Numbered from the stretch's first letter, positions 15,735-24,529 are shown. The stretch: 64,000 nucleotides of DNA from Leptospira jelokensis (GCF_004769635.1 NZ_RQGH01000035.1:14904-78903), one strand, 5' to 3'. The notes: generated by a model from the letters alone, not told the origin. Numbers and translations: made by a program.

Positions 15735-16484
15735 ATGAATTTTGCCGTTAAAAGTGCTGAAAAACCCAAATCGAATTTTAACAAGAGTATTTTATACATC
15801 TCTATTCTTGCCAACTTGAATCTTCCAAGGGCGCAGAGTGACGTAATCTTATTCCTTCATTCATTTTGTGCGAATGGCCTTACTTGTTTTCCGTCTTTAC
15901 AGGCGTTACAGACAAGATCCGGTGGAAAGTACAAAATAAAACGGATCTCGCAGATTCTGCAAGAGCTTAAATGGAAGGGATGGATTACAATTACTAGGAA
16001 GGGACCTTTCAAAGGGAATGAATACGAAATTCATATACCTTCAGGACTCCAATACTTTCCTGATAATTCTCCTCCCCTGAAAATTGTAGATCCTCCAATC
16101 CAAAAGCCAAAGCGAAGGCAATGGAGAGAACCTAAAGATACTCAGTTGAAGCTTCCTCTAGAGATCCCAAAACCTCTGATGCGAATCATCGATTCACCCA
16201 AAAAAGTAGGCTGTGATGTTGAAGCCAAGTCGCCTGAGATTGAGACACCAAAGGTAGAGTGTCCTCAATTAGATAAACTGAATTCCGACCTTGATTTGCT
16301 CTTAGATTCAAAAGAGAGAACAAGCCATAAAATCGAAACTCTGATTAAGTACATGAATATGTGGGATGGGCTCATTCATGAGATCAATGATTCGATCTAT
16401 CAGGATGGGATGCATAGAATGCAATCGATGTTTATTCATTTTAAAAAAGAAAATGGAATAAGATTCAATGAACGAAAAAACTAA
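15735..16484 (+). CDS. HTH replication-initiator-like protein with shared C-terminal module
   Basis: This 249-residue protein has a winged-helix N-terminus (residues ~18–105: SDVILFLHSFCANGLTCFPS, RSGG.YKIKRISQILQELKWKGWITITRKG, EYEI), as in phage replication organisers such as λ O or DnaD-like proteins. The middle is Pro/Lys-rich. The last ~65 residues (LDLLLDSKERTSHKIETLIK, then GMHRMQSMF) are homologous to the tail of the protein at 13728. This suggests that both dock to a common partner. It overlaps the next gene by 17 bp. Confidence 0.6.
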   Translation: MNFAVKSAEKPKSNFNKSILYISILANLNLPRAQSDVILFLHSFCANGLTCFPSLQALQTRSGGKYKIKRISQILQELKWKGWITITRKGPFKGNEYEIHIPSGLQYFPDNSPPLKIVDPPIQKPKRRQWREPKDTQLKLPLEIPKPLMRIIDSPKKVGCDVEAKSPEIETPKVECPQLDKLNSDLDLLLDSKERTSHKIETLIKYMNMWDGLIHEINDSIYQDGMHRMQSMFIHFKKENGIRFNERKN

Positions 16485-16797
16485 TACTAACTATAAGGCA
16501 AGTTTCCAAGTGAATCCGGAAGAGTTTATCATTGAACACTCTAGGAATCTTTCCCTCCAATATACCAAAGAATTACGAGAGGATTTTATTCGTAATCATG
16601 CCGTAGAATTCGTTCAAACACTTACTCTAAGAAATGCAATTGGGAATTCTCCCTTGGATCCTTCCAAATTCGGAGCGTATAAATCAGAGAAGTTAGATCA
16701 AGCTTGCAAACTTTATAACAAGCGACTTGACTCAATGATTCAGGCGAATTTGAAACCTCGCCTTCAACTTGTTCAGCCTCAAAAGGTGCACTCATGA
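16468..16797 (+). CDS. Early phage protein of unknown function
   Basis: The protein has 109 residues from ATG 16468 and overlaps both neighbours (17 bp and 4 bp). It is soluble and helical with a basic C-terminus (LDSMIQANLKPRLQLVQPQKV). No family is recognised. Its place between a replication-like protein and an exonuclease suggests a role in DNA metabolism. Confidence 0.55.
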   Translation: MNEKTNTNYKASFQVNPEEFIIEHSRNLSLQYTKELREDFIRNHAVEFVQTLTLRNAIGNSPLDPSKFGAYKSEKLDQACKLYNKRLDSMIQANLKPRLQLVQPQKVHS

Positions 16798-17537
16798 AGA
16801 TTGCAGTTTTTGACTTAGAAACAACAGGTATTTCCATTTTGGAGGATCGGATAGTAGAGATCGCAATCTTTGTTTTCGATACTGAAGATGATTCATACTT
16901 TAAATACTTTTTTTCTAAAGTAAATCCAGGGATTCCGATTCCAAAAAAAGTTTCCGAGATTCATGGGATCACTGATGAAAAGGTAAAAAACTCTCCTTCC
17001 TTTGATGAGATTTCCTTCGCCATTTACGACTTGCTAAATGGTATTCCATGGTCCGGATATAATATCAAAAGATTCGATGTGCCATTGATATTGAAAGAAT
17101 TTGAACGGTTGGGTGAGGAGCCTCCTAAATTCACAGGTCTCATAGATTCACGGGATATCTTCGAGAAGCAATTCTCATTCAAGCTCGAAAACGCATACAA
17201 ATACTACTGCGGAAAAGAAATAGGTGATGACGCGCATTCGGCAATCTTCGATGCCCGAGCATCCAAGGAAGTTCTTAAACAACAAATCAAAACAAACGAA
17301 GGTTTGGTAATGAAGGAACTGGAAAAGAAGGATATTGAGAAAATGTCTCTTTCTGAACTCTTAGAGATTTCTTCAAAGTTTATCGTAAAGGAATCAAAGG
17401 TTCTCTTTAAGTTTGGGAAATATGCAGGGGAGGAGGCAGAAACAAGGCCAGATTATCTGGAATGGATGATTAAAGGTGAATTTGACAGAGCAGAAAAGCT
17501 TATCGCGAGGGCACTCCTGAAAGGTGAAACACCGTGA
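16794..17537 (+). CDS. DnaQ-like DEDDh 3'-5' exonuclease with ExoX-like C-terminus
   Basis: This 247-residue protein shows all exonuclease motifs. ExoI is FDLETTG (residues 6–12) with the EI of VEIAIF. ExoII is YNIKRFDVPLI (residue ~85), in which the usual N-x-x-x-F/Y-D order is kept. ExoIII is HSAIFDARA (about residue 145), with His and Asp as in DEDDh enzymes. The C-terminal ~60 residues (VLFKFGKYAGEEAETRPDYLEWMIKG) form the small GKY..PDYL.WM module of exonuclease X. It removes nucleotides from 3' ends of DNA, likely in phage replication or repair. ATGA overlaps connect it to both neighbours. Confidence 0.9.
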   Translation: MKIAVFDLETTGISILEDRIVEIAIFVFDTEDDSYFKYFFSKVNPGIPIPKKVSEIHGITDEKVKNSPSFDEISFAIYDLLNGIPWSGYNIKRFDVPLILKEFERLGEEPPKFTGLIDSRDIFEKQFSFKLENAYKYYCGKEIGDDAHSAIFDARASKEVLKQQIKTNEGLVMKELEKKDIEKMSLSELLEISSKFIVKESKVLFKFGKYAGEEAETRPDYLEWMIKGEFDRAEKLIARALLKGETP

Positions 17538-17740
17538 GTAGAAGGGGGAAACTAATCCAAGGAGCACGTAGATCGTTTATGGAAAACTTACATTTAAGAG
17601 TGTGTATTACCTGTGGCTACAGAAAGTATCTAACACCTTCCCACCTCTTTAAAGTTAATTCGCTGTACAAATTAGCGGATCCGACAGATCCGAATTTGAT
17701 TGTCTGCCAGTGTATTTTTTGCCACCGGAAGTATGAATAG
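17534..17740 (+). CDS. HNH-like zinc-binding protein
   Basis: The product has 68 residues from GTG 17534, with a 4-bp overlap. CITCG (residues ~29–33), PSHLF, DPNLIVC and CIFCHRKYE give a C-x2-C…H…N…C-x2-CH order like compact phage HNH nucleases. The basic N-terminus would bind nucleic acid. The second-shell His of the ββα-metal motif is less clear, so a zinc-finger scaffold is an alternative. Confidence 0.5.
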   Translation: MSRRGKLIQGARRSFMENLHLRVCITCGYRKYLTPSHLFKVNSLYKLADPTDPNLIVCQCIFCHRKYE

Positions 17741-17846
17741 TTACCACCAAACAAGCGTGTTTTGTATTAGAGAGAGCAAGGATTTCCTTCTTTGGCGAAT
17801 ACGATGCAAGAAGTCATTGATGGAACGTATGTGAGGCCAGAATGAA

Positions 17847-18206
17847 ATGCCACATTATAAGAGTAAAAAACTTAGGATCAATCATACCGAGCTTCAAAAA
17901 TGCAAAAAGCATAAAGTTCAATTGGCAGACGGGCAAGAGGATTATTGCAACCGACAAGCCCGTAAAAGATCGAATGGATCATTTAATCCGATCGATTCGA
18001 GCATCCATCTCATCCTCGTCTTCCATATCTCTGGAAGTAGACAAAGAGACATTGATGGAATGGTATCAACGGTTTTCGACTCTCTCATTAGAGGAGGAAT
18101 CATTACAGATGACAACCTGGGAATCATTCCTAGTTGCCATGCTAGCTTCGTCAAAACCACTCCGGGAAACGAGGGAGTAGATATTATCTTGGTGGAGAAA
18201 AAATGA
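17847..18206 (+). CDS. RusA-like Holliday-junction resolvase
   Basis: This 119-residue protein starts at ATG 17847, with GAGG about 15 bases upstream. The C-terminal half has the RusA signature: SRQRDIDGMVSTVFDSLIRGGIITDDN, in which the RDID…D…DD aspartates are the metal ligands, then a β-strand ending EGVDIILVEKK. RusA cuts four-way junctions during phage recombination and packaging. The overlapping plus frame at 17842–18180 is a shadow. It overlaps the ParB-like gene by 4 bp. Confidence 0.75.
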   Translation: MPHYKSKKLRINHTELQKCKKHKVQLADGQEDYCNRQARKRSNGSFNPIDSSIHLILVFHISGSRQRDIDGMVSTVFDSLIRGGIITDDNLGIIPSCHASFVKTTPGNEGVDIILVEKK

Positions 18207-19036
18207 AAATTAAAATAAGTCAGCTCAAGTTTCATCCTAAAAACTCAATCCTTTTCAATCCGAAAGATGACGAGTTTCTTCAGTCTCTCGCGACAGATAT
18301 ACATACCCATGGACTAATGGAACCTATTTCCATCACCAAGGATTTTGTTATTCTATCGGGAGAGAATAGAGTTAGAGCAGTAAAGCTACTTGGATGGGAA
18401 AAGATCGAAGCAAATATTGTTTCTCCTACAAATGAACTGGACTATTTGATTTCTAGAAACACAAATAGGCGTCATCTTACTCATAAAGATCGAATCCGAA
18501 TCTACAAAGAAATTTGTCCTCATTTCTTCCAAATGGATTCTATTTCCAAAGAAGAACTCAGAGCAATTGCGAAAAGAATTCACATAAGTGCAAAAACGAT
18601 TCAATCGGATCTGACTCGCATCCGTCGGGGTGATGAAAACACCAAAGACCTATCGATCGATCTTTTGAAGAAACTTTGGGAAAATAAAAACCTTTCCAAT
18701 ATCAAAATCAATATCATCGACACAGATTCAGGAATGATTCTGAAAGTTGTCAGTAGAAAGGGTGAATATGAATTTGGACCTGGAAGTTATAAACAAATCT
18801 TCAAACAGGCATTTGATGCTGGGAATTCAAAATACTTTCACAAAGTAGATCAAGCAAATGAGCTCAACCAAGAACTCAGACAACTGAGAGTCTCTGCAAA
18901 CCTTACTCAGTTTCAGTTGGCCCAAAAGATAGGCTATTCTCAATCTTATTTGGCAGAATTGGAAAAGGGGAAATGGCCGGTATCCAAGTCTTTATTTGAG
19001 CAAATTCGTGATGTTTGCATGGGAATCGCTATATGA
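18203..19036 (+). CDS. ParB-N nuclease-like domain fused to an XRE HTH
   Basis: This 277-residue protein has a ParB/Spo0J-N domain at residues 1–85 (ISQLKFHPKN, LATDIHTHGLMEPISIT, ILSGENRVRAVKLLGW, NTNRRHLTHKDRIRIY). A HTH of the KorB/ParB type follows (AIAKRIHISAKTIQSDLTRI). A C-terminal XRE domain closes it (RQLRVSANLTQFQLAQKIGYSQSYLAELEKGKW). Classical partition ParB lacks this last domain. It is in the early operon directly before the methylase, so a regulatory or modification-linked role is more likely than partition. Confidence 0.8.
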   Translation: MKIKISQLKFHPKNSILFNPKDDEFLQSLATDIHTHGLMEPISITKDFVILSGENRVRAVKLLGWEKIEANIVSPTNELDYLISRNTNRRHLTHKDRIRIYKEICPHFFQMDSISKEELRAIAKRIHISAKTIQSDLTRIRRGDENTKDLSIDLLKKLWENKNLSNIKINIIDTDSGMILKVVSRKGEYEFGPGSYKQIFKQAFDAGNSKYFHKVDQANELNQELRQLRVSANLTQFQLAQKIGYSQSYLAELEKGKWPVSKSLFEQIRDVCMGIAI

Positions 19037-19851
19037 TTTCTGCTCCGGCGCTGAAATACAATGGAGGAAAATTTCGGCTTAGGGAATGGGTAATTTCTCA
19101 ATTCCCTGACCATGTTGTCTATGTTGAACTATGCGCTGGATCTGCTTCTGTCCTTCTATCCAAAGAACAATCAAAAGTTGAGGTTTTGAACGATCTTGAT
19201 GGGAATGTTACAAACTTCTTTGAAGTACTCAGAGACAGGCCGAAAGATTTAATCAGAAAAATCGAATTCACTCCTTATTCGGAAGACGTATTGAATGAAG
19301 CAATTAACTCCGTGAATTCCGAATCAGAAGATTTGGAGAGGGCTTATAAATTCTATTGTATTTGTTGGATGAGTCTTCGAGCCAATGACGTACGAAAGGG
19401 GAATCTTAATTTCAGAGCAAAAGGGAATATCAAGGGAGAAGGGGGACACCATCCAGCAAAACTTTTTTCCCGAGTAAAACATCTCTATCAAATCGCAAAG
19501 CGACTGAAAAATGTTATCATCCTAAACAGAGACTCGATAGATATCATTGCGTACTATGACTCTGAACATACGCTATTCTATTTGGATCTTCCATATCTTG
19601 CGGAAAGCAGAAATACGAAACGATTATATAACCTAGAATTCAATCAAGAATTCCAGCATAGGCCTATTCTCGAGTCACTCACAAAAATTCAAGGCAAAGC
19701 AGTTGTTAGTCACTACGAACATCCACTCTATGAAGAAATATTCGAAGGGTGGGAAAAGATTTCTAAACAGACTCTCGCAAATCGAATGAATAAATGCTTT
19801 TCCAAAGATCAGAAAGTAAGAACGGAAATTTTATATATCAAAAATGATTAA
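19033..19851 (+). CDS. D12-class (Dam-like) DNA adenine methyltransferase with altered DPPY motif
   Basis: The start chosen is ATG 19033, a 4-bp ATGA overlap; ATG 19015 would add six residues. The protein (272 residues) has LKYNGGKFRLREW (target and SAM entry), VELCAGSASVLL (motif I, FxGxG-like), NDLDGNVTNFFEVLRD and C-terminal KVRTEILYIKN. The catalytic motif reads FYLDLPY where the family has DPPY or NPPY, so the second residue is Leu rather than Pro. This may reduce or abolish activity. It may protect the phage DNA or, with the ParB–XRE protein, form a regulatory pair. Confidence 0.78.
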   Translation: MISAPALKYNGGKFRLREWVISQFPDHVVYVELCAGSASVLLSKEQSKVEVLNDLDGNVTNFFEVLRDRPKDLIRKIEFTPYSEDVLNEAINSVNSESEDLERAYKFYCICWMSLRANDVRKGNLNFRAKGNIKGEGGHHPAKLFSRVKHLYQIAKRLKNVIILNRDSIDIIAYYDSEHTLFYLDLPYLAESRNTKRLYNLEFNQEFQHRPILESLTKIQGKAVVSHYEHPLYEEIFEGWEKISKQTLANRMNKCFSKDQKVRTEILYIKND

Positions 19852-19866
19852 ATTTAGGAGTTATAA

Positions 19867-20259
19867 ATGATACTTGGATTCTCAACAAAGTTTCCCTGTG
19901 GAGGGAAAGAACGTTATTTCACAAATTTTGTTCCAAAGATATTGGATGGAAGAAAGCTTCATACTTTTAGGAAAGGAAGCCGTTGGAAAGCAGGAGATAA
20001 GATTCATTTTGCAATTGGAGTAAGGACAAAAAATTACCATCAATTTGCGACCGGTAAAGTAACGTCTGTTTTTAAAACTAAGATCAATCCAAAATCAAGA
20101 TCGATATCTTTTTACTTCAAAGGTTCGGGCTATGTAAAAATAAAACCTTCTGCAATTGATAAGTTGGCTAAAGATGATGGGTTTGCTAGCACTGAAGATT
20201 TTTGGAAATTGTTTAAGGAACCTTTTACTGGTCAATTGATCATTTGGGAGTTGGATTGA
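19867..20259 (+). CDS. ASCH/PUA-like domain protein
   Basis: The protein has 130 residues from ATG 19867, with the ribosome site TAGGAG. The pattern FVPKILDGRKLHTFRKGSRWKAGDKIHFAIG, then ATGKVTSVFKT, and the final PFTGQLIIWELD match the ASCH/PUA-like fold common in phages, which binds RNA or modified nucleotides. The exact substrate is unknown. Confidence 0.65.
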   Translation: MILGFSTKFPCGGKERYFTNFVPKILDGRKLHTFRKGSRWKAGDKIHFAIGVRTKNYHQFATGKVTSVFKTKINPKSRSISFYFKGSGYVKIKPSAIDKLAKDDGFASTEDFWKLFKEPFTGQLIIWELD

Positions 20260-20260
20260 T

Positions 20261-20611
20261 ATGGTGGAAGAGATAGCAACAGAAATTGCAAAGAAATTCT
20301 ATATACAATTAGAAGACCTTGAAAATCCTTTTGAGGATTATCTTTCCAATATCATTGAAGGCGTTCGATCTCCCAAATCTAAATCTGACCAATTAATGAG
20401 AATTATTGTGGATGCAATAATGGTGGAAAGAACTGCGAAAAAACTAGTGGAATCATTAGCAAATTCTCAGAAAAATCAGACGAATTACATTTTTGATTTA
20501 TTGGAAAAACTTTACAGTCTTCAGAATGGCCCTCCTCATTCGAAATTGGAGAAAGAGTGGGAGAGCTTGATGAAAGAAATAAATCTTCTAATTGAAATCT
20601 ATGAGAAGTAG
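20261..20611 (+). CDS. Helical phage protein of unknown function
   Basis: This 116-residue protein starts one base after the ASCH stop. It is acidic and helical, with no Cys, signal or membrane segment (VEEIATEIAKKFYIQLEDLENPFEDYL). It is the last gene of the early operon before the inserted XRE/ImmA module. No family is recognised. Confidence 0.5.
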   Translation: MVEEIATEIAKKFYIQLEDLENPFEDYLSNIIEGVRSPKSKSDQLMRIIVDAIMVERTAKKLVESLANSQKNQTNYIFDLLEKLYSLQNGPPHSKLEKEWESLMKEINLLIEIYEK

Positions 20612-20671
20612 ATCCCCTGGGAATTGGATTTACAAAGAGCGCAAAGTAAGATTTTTTTGAGAAAAATGGTG

Positions 20672-20699
20672 TTGACAATATTGTAAAAAATGGTAAAAA
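20672..20699 (+). promoter_or_regulatory. σ70-like promoter of the XRE–ImmA module
   Basis: TTGACA (20672–20677), a 16-nt spacer and TAAAAA (20694–20699) lie 34 nt before ATG 20733. A second TTGACA occurs at 20702, and the AAAAATGGT word appears twice around it, suggesting operator repeats. This is the best σ70-type promoter in the phage region. Confidence 0.5.
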
Positions 20700-20732
20700 T
20701 GTTGACAGGCCCGAAATTGAGGAAATCACAAA

Positions 20733-21356
20733 ATGGATAAAATTAATTTTGCAAAAGAAAAAATAAATCATCCGAATATTGCAAAGCACATTTCAGAATC
20801 ATTAGCGAAAGGATTCGTTTCGTCAGATTCGCTTATGCAAAGAGAGCCGATATTTAATGAATTTGGCCAGAATATTAGGGGCGAGATCCGAAGAATAGCC
20901 TGTCTTTTTTATCTAAAAAATCATCCAGAAAACGAACTATTTAAAGTTGAGGCTAGAACCCCATTTGGTTCATATAAAAAGCATGATGTTCTGTTTACTT
21001 CTGGATTAATAGCAACCTTTTCCCAAGTGCGATCTTCAACGACTACTCCTCCATCCACAAATTATTCGAGGAATTTAATTGATTCTCAGCCGTCATTATT
21101 TGATGAGCCTAAAGCAATGTATAATGAGGAAGATGATTATTTGTATTTACAAATCACATTTGGAGGGAAAAGTAATCAGCGACCAGATTTTATTAATATT
21201 TGGTACCCGACTAAAGATAATACATTTAAATTTATTGGCCCTTTGATTGCTCCTGTCCAATTGGATACCGTTGATGAAGAATTTATTCCATCTGAAGATG
21301 AAATTCTCAAAATAAAGAATGTATTTTTAACCGAAAAGAAAAGTAGTAATGAATGA
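20733..21356 (+). CDS. Unknown first gene of the XRE–ImmA module
   Basis: This 207-residue protein has its own promoter and overlaps the metalloprotease gene by 8 bp. It is soluble; residues ~95–130 form a Ser/Thr/Pro linker between two globular parts, the second containing DYLYLQITFGGKSNQRPDFINIW. No recognised domain was found. By position it could be the toxin, effector or regulated partner of the XRE/ImmA protein. Base composition is more AT-rich than the flanking operons. Confidence 0.55.
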   Translation: MDKINFAKEKINHPNIAKHISESLAKGFVSSDSLMQREPIFNEFGQNIRGEIRRIACLFYLKNHPENELFKVEARTPFGSYKKHDVLFTSGLIATFSQVRSSTTTPPSTNYSRNLIDSQPSLFDEPKAMYNEEDDYLYLQITFGGKSNQRPDFINIWYPTKDNTFKFIGPLIAPVQLDTVDEEFIPSEDEILKIKNVFLTEKKSSNE

Positions 21357-22476
21357 GTCGATTTTTAATTCGCAAAATCTAAAACTTGCTAGAGAAATCC
21401 GTGGGTTAAGTGTAACCGAATTATCAGAACGTTTGTCAACTACTAAACAAACTATTTCGAATTACGAACTTGGGAAGAGAATTCCTAGTTATGATTTTGT
21501 TCAAAAGGCAGCAAAGTTTTTAAGATTTCCAGAATCATATTTTTATCGAAATAATTTAAAGTTACTTCGAGAAGAAACTGCATTTGCGTATAGAAGTTTC
21601 CAGTCAGCAACAGTTATTAATCGTCAAATATCGACTGCAAAAGCAACAATTGCGATTAATATTTTAGACTATCTGCTTAGATTTCTTACAATTCCTGAAT
21701 CGGCAATTCCAATAGATGAGTATGATTATCTTTCATTGTCAGATGATGAGATCGAATCTCGCGCAATCGACTTGAGAGAACGATGGAATATTGGTAATGG
21801 CCCTATTGGAAATCTTACCACCTTACTTGAATCAAAGGGAGTTTTTCTTTTTTATGAAAATCTTGCAGAAGGCATTGACGCTTTTTCATTTTGGAAAGAA
21901 GGTATACCTGTTATTGTTGTATCAAAAAAAACTACATCCGCTTGTAGGCTGAGAATGAACATAGCTCATGAGCTAGGTCATCTAATTCTTCACCAATCCT
22001 TAACTAAGGAAGATTTTAAGAAAAATTTGAAACTAGTTGAGAAACAAGCTTTTGTATTTGGATCCGAGTTTTTGTTTCCTAGTAAAACTTTCTCGAGAGA
22101 GTTCTTTCATAATGATTTGGAGCATTATGAAACGCTGAAAAAACGTTGGAAAGTTTCCATTGCCGCCCTAATTGAAAAGGCATTTCATTTAAACCTAATT
22201 AGTAATTCTCAAAGAAGCTATTCCTATAAAAGATTGAATATAGAAAAGAAAAGAAAACAAGAACCACTTGACGATATTTTGATTCTTGAGGAGCCAAGTA
22301 TTATCAAGAAAGCAATTCAATTAGGAGAAGAGCATAATTTATTTAACCGTAATGATTTTTTTCATTCGATGGGTGTTCCGCTAGATCTTTTAGCAGAATT
22401 CCTTGGTGTTGAAATGGAATACTTTCAGTCGACAATCAGAAATGTTAACCGACCAACATTGACATTGATTAAATAA
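21349..22476 (+). CDS. XRE HTH fused to an ImmA/IrrE-type metallopeptidase
   Basis: This 375-residue protein has an XRE domain (residues ~10–65: KLAREIRGLSVTELSERLSTTKQTISNYELGKRIP) and a zinc peptidase with NIAHELGHLILH (HELGH at residues 207–211) plus downstream VEKQAFVFGSEFLFP supplying the third ligand region. ImmA/IrrE proteins cleave repressors to de-repress genes; ImmA does this for ICEBs1, and related XRE–ImmA proteins act in stress and toxin–antitoxin systems. Here it may cleave the phage repressor or regulate its own operon. It lies between early and packaging genes with a separate promoter, a moron-like location. Confidence 0.85.
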   Translation: MNESIFNSQNLKLAREIRGLSVTELSERLSTTKQTISNYELGKRIPSYDFVQKAAKFLRFPESYFYRNNLKLLREETAFAYRSFQSATVINRQISTAKATIAINILDYLLRFLTIPESAIPIDEYDYLSLSDDEIESRAIDLRERWNIGNGPIGNLTTLLESKGVFLFYENLAEGIDAFSFWKEGIPVIVVSKKTTSACRLRMNIAHELGHLILHQSLTKEDFKKNLKLVEKQAFVFGSEFLFPSKTFSREFFHNDLEHYETLKKRWKVSIAALIEKAFHLNLISNSQRSYSYKRLNIEKKRKQEPLDDILILEEPSIIKKAIQLGEEHNLFNRNDFFHSMGVPLDLLAEFLGVEMEYFQSTIRNVNRPTLTLIK

Positions 22477-22503
22477 TAATTTGAGACGCAGATCCCTATT
22501 TTT

Positions 22504-22520
22504 GATTCGATTTTCGAATC
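22504..22520. other. Perfect hairpin before the terminase genes
   Basis: GATTCGA-TTT-TCGAATC is a 7-bp stem with a 3-nt loop. No T-run follows on either strand. It lies 18 nt before the small terminase start and could be an operator or an mRNA structure controlling translation. Confidence 0.35.
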
Positions 22521-22537
22521 TATGATAAATTGAGGAT

Positions 22538-23098
22538 ATGTCTGGGAAGATAGACAGTCACACCGCCGCACAAATGAAAGCCGATTACTTAATGGGTATG
22601 ACCGTTAAGCAAATTGCAGCTAAATACGGTTTTACTGTCCGTGAGGTGGGAGGTCTCAGAACTCGAAAGAAATGGACCCAAAAAGCAGAACTTCTGGATG
22701 CAAAAGTAAATCTAGAAGTTGAAAACCAAATTATCAAAGAACGATTGAGGATCCTAGAGAAGCTTCATGCTCAATCAGAAACGATTATTGATAATGCATT
22801 CAATAAACTCAAAGACAAAGATTCTTATGAGAAAATGGATGTGTACGATAGCGAAGGTAATGTGGTCGAAGAAAAGACAAATTACCGAGAATTGAAAGCC
22901 CTCGCAGATATTTGGAATCTTGGATTTACGAGATTACTAAGATCTGTCGGTGAAACTGACTCAGTAAAAACTCTCGATGAAAATCAAAACAACTCTGGAG
23001 ATAGGCCTCTCGTTCAGGTCCTTTTGAAAGTTGGAATCAAAAATGAAGCGGAGGTAGATATAACCAATGGGAAGAAAGCGAAAAAATTTAAAGCTTGA
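22538..23098 (+). CDS. terS: Terminase small subunit
   Basis: This 186-residue protein has an N-terminal HTH (AAQMKADYLMGMTVKQIAAKYGFTVREVGGLRTRKKW), as in phage terminase small subunits that recognise the packaging site. A central coiled coil follows (NQIIKERLRILEKLHAQSETIIDNAFNKL). It overlaps the large subunit by 32 bp. The length and gene order fit. Confidence 0.85.
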   Translation: MSGKIDSHTAAQMKADYLMGMTVKQIAAKYGFTVREVGGLRTRKKWTQKAELLDAKVNLEVENQIIKERLRILEKLHAQSETIIDNAFNKLKDKDSYEKMDVYDSEGNVVEEKTNYRELKALADIWNLGFTRLLRSVGETDSVKTLDENQNNSGDRPLVQVLLKVGIKNEAEVDITNGKKAKKFKA

Positions 23099-24506
23099 AG
23101 ACTTCGATGTTGAAGTAGTCTCTTCGGATTCAGCTTTTTCCGAGAAACAGCATTTAGCATTGAATGAGGATTGGGTTCCAGAATCGATTGATGAGATCTG
23201 TTATGATGGTGGAGCTCGTTCTGGAAAGACTTACTTGGTTATTTTGGCAATTATCAGTCGAGCTTGGTTAATCGCTGAATCACGTCATCTCGTTGCAAGA
23301 TATCGATTGAATCACTTAAAGATGTCTCTATGGAGACAAACACTGATTCCCATTTTAAAGAAGAATGGTTTCCGAGAAGGTATAGATTACAAAATCAATG
23401 AATCCGATTTTATAATTACTTTTGCGAACGGATCCGAGATTTACGGTGCAGGACTCGATGATGCTGATCGAGTAGAAAAGATCATGGGTACGGAATTCAA
23501 TACTATTTTTATAAATGAAGCGACTCAGATATCCTATGCTACTTACCAAAAAGTGTCTTCGAGACTTTCGCTTAACATACCTTCAATAATCAATAAAATG
23601 ATAATTGATTGTAACCCTAGAAATAAATACCATTGGATTTATAAGTATTTTATCCTCAGACAGGATCCGGAATCTGGAAATGCTTTGTCCGAAAGAAGGA
23701 TGAAGCGAATTGCTAGAAGAAACTGGACTCCTCTCGATAATCCATATCTTTCCAAAGAGTATGTTGAAAGACTCTCCGATCTCACAGGAGCAGAAAAAGA
23801 ACGGTTATACAAAGGACTTTGGGTAGATGTTGAAGGTTTAGTTTATCCTATGTTTGAACAGGCAATTGTCGAAGATTTTCCAATTCCCGAATCTTGGGAC
23901 TGTGCAGGTGCAGTTGACTTTGGTTATACGAACCCTTTTGTATTCCTCTGGTTTTTCTATGATAAATCGAATGAAACTTGGTATTTGGCTAAAGAACACT
24001 ATGAAGCCGAAAAAACTGTTCGAGAACATTGTAAGGTTATCAAAGAATTTAGGATCCCAAATACTTTCACGGTCGCTGATTGGGATGCTGAAGACAGGGC
24101 AACGATGGCAGAAAATGGCATTACTACAATTCAAGCCGACAAAGATATCAGCACAGGACTTCAGGCAGTTATGCAGCTTCTCTCAAATCAGAAGGGATTG
24201 AAGTTAAAGATTTTTAGGTCCTGTGTGAAAACTGTAGAAGAATTTTCAGTGTATTCTTGGGAACCAACCAAAGAAGGGAAAAATTCAAAAGAACATCCAG
24301 TGAAATCTTTTGATCATGCGATGGATGCCATTCGCTACTTTGCAAATAAAGTTCTAGGAAAGAAATTTAATATCATAACAAGAGATTTGGAAAAAGTCCG
24401 AGCGGAAGAATCCAAACGAAATAAACCAATGAGCGCGGATGATGTACGTGCCAATCGATTGAGAATGATGGGAGTAGATCCTGGCTATTTCACCAAAAAA
24501 AGGTAA
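23067..24506 (+). CDS. terL: Terminase large subunit
   Basis: This 479-residue packaging motor has Walker A GGARSGKT (residues 48–55) and Walker B TIFINEAT. The coupling region is in SSRLSLNIP. The C-terminal RNase H-like nuclease has AVDFGYTNPF, a central ADWDAED and HAMDAIRYF. It pumps DNA into the prohead with the portal. The portal gene lies about 32 kb away on the opposite strand, which is unusual. The start is ATG 23067, inside the small subunit gene. Confidence 0.93.
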   Translation: MGRKRKNLKLEDFDVEVVSSDSAFSEKQHLALNEDWVPESIDEICYDGGARSGKTYLVILAIISRAWLIAESRHLVARYRLNHLKMSLWRQTLIPILKKNGFREGIDYKINESDFIITFANGSEIYGAGLDDADRVEKIMGTEFNTIFINEATQISYATYQKVSSRLSLNIPSIINKMIIDCNPRNKYHWIYKYFILRQDPESGNALSERRMKRIARRNWTPLDNPYLSKEYVERLSDLTGAEKERLYKGLWVDVEGLVYPMFEQAIVEDFPIPESWDCAGAVDFGYTNPFVFLWFFYDKSNETWYLAKEHYEAEKTVREHCKVIKEFRIPNTFTVADWDAEDRATMAENGITTIQADKDISTGLQAVMQLLSNQKGLKLKIFRSCVKTVEEFSVYSWEPTKEGKNSKEHPVKSFDHAMDAIRYFANKVLGKKFNIITRDLEKVRAEESKRNKPMSADDVRANRLRMMGVDPGYFTKKR

Positions 24507-24529
24507 TCCGATAAAGAAGAGCCAATTAG

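Noticed and set aside
17842..18180. Plus-strand 112-codon frame overlapping RusA
   Set aside because: The other frame contains the full RusA signature; this one is its Ser-rich shadow.
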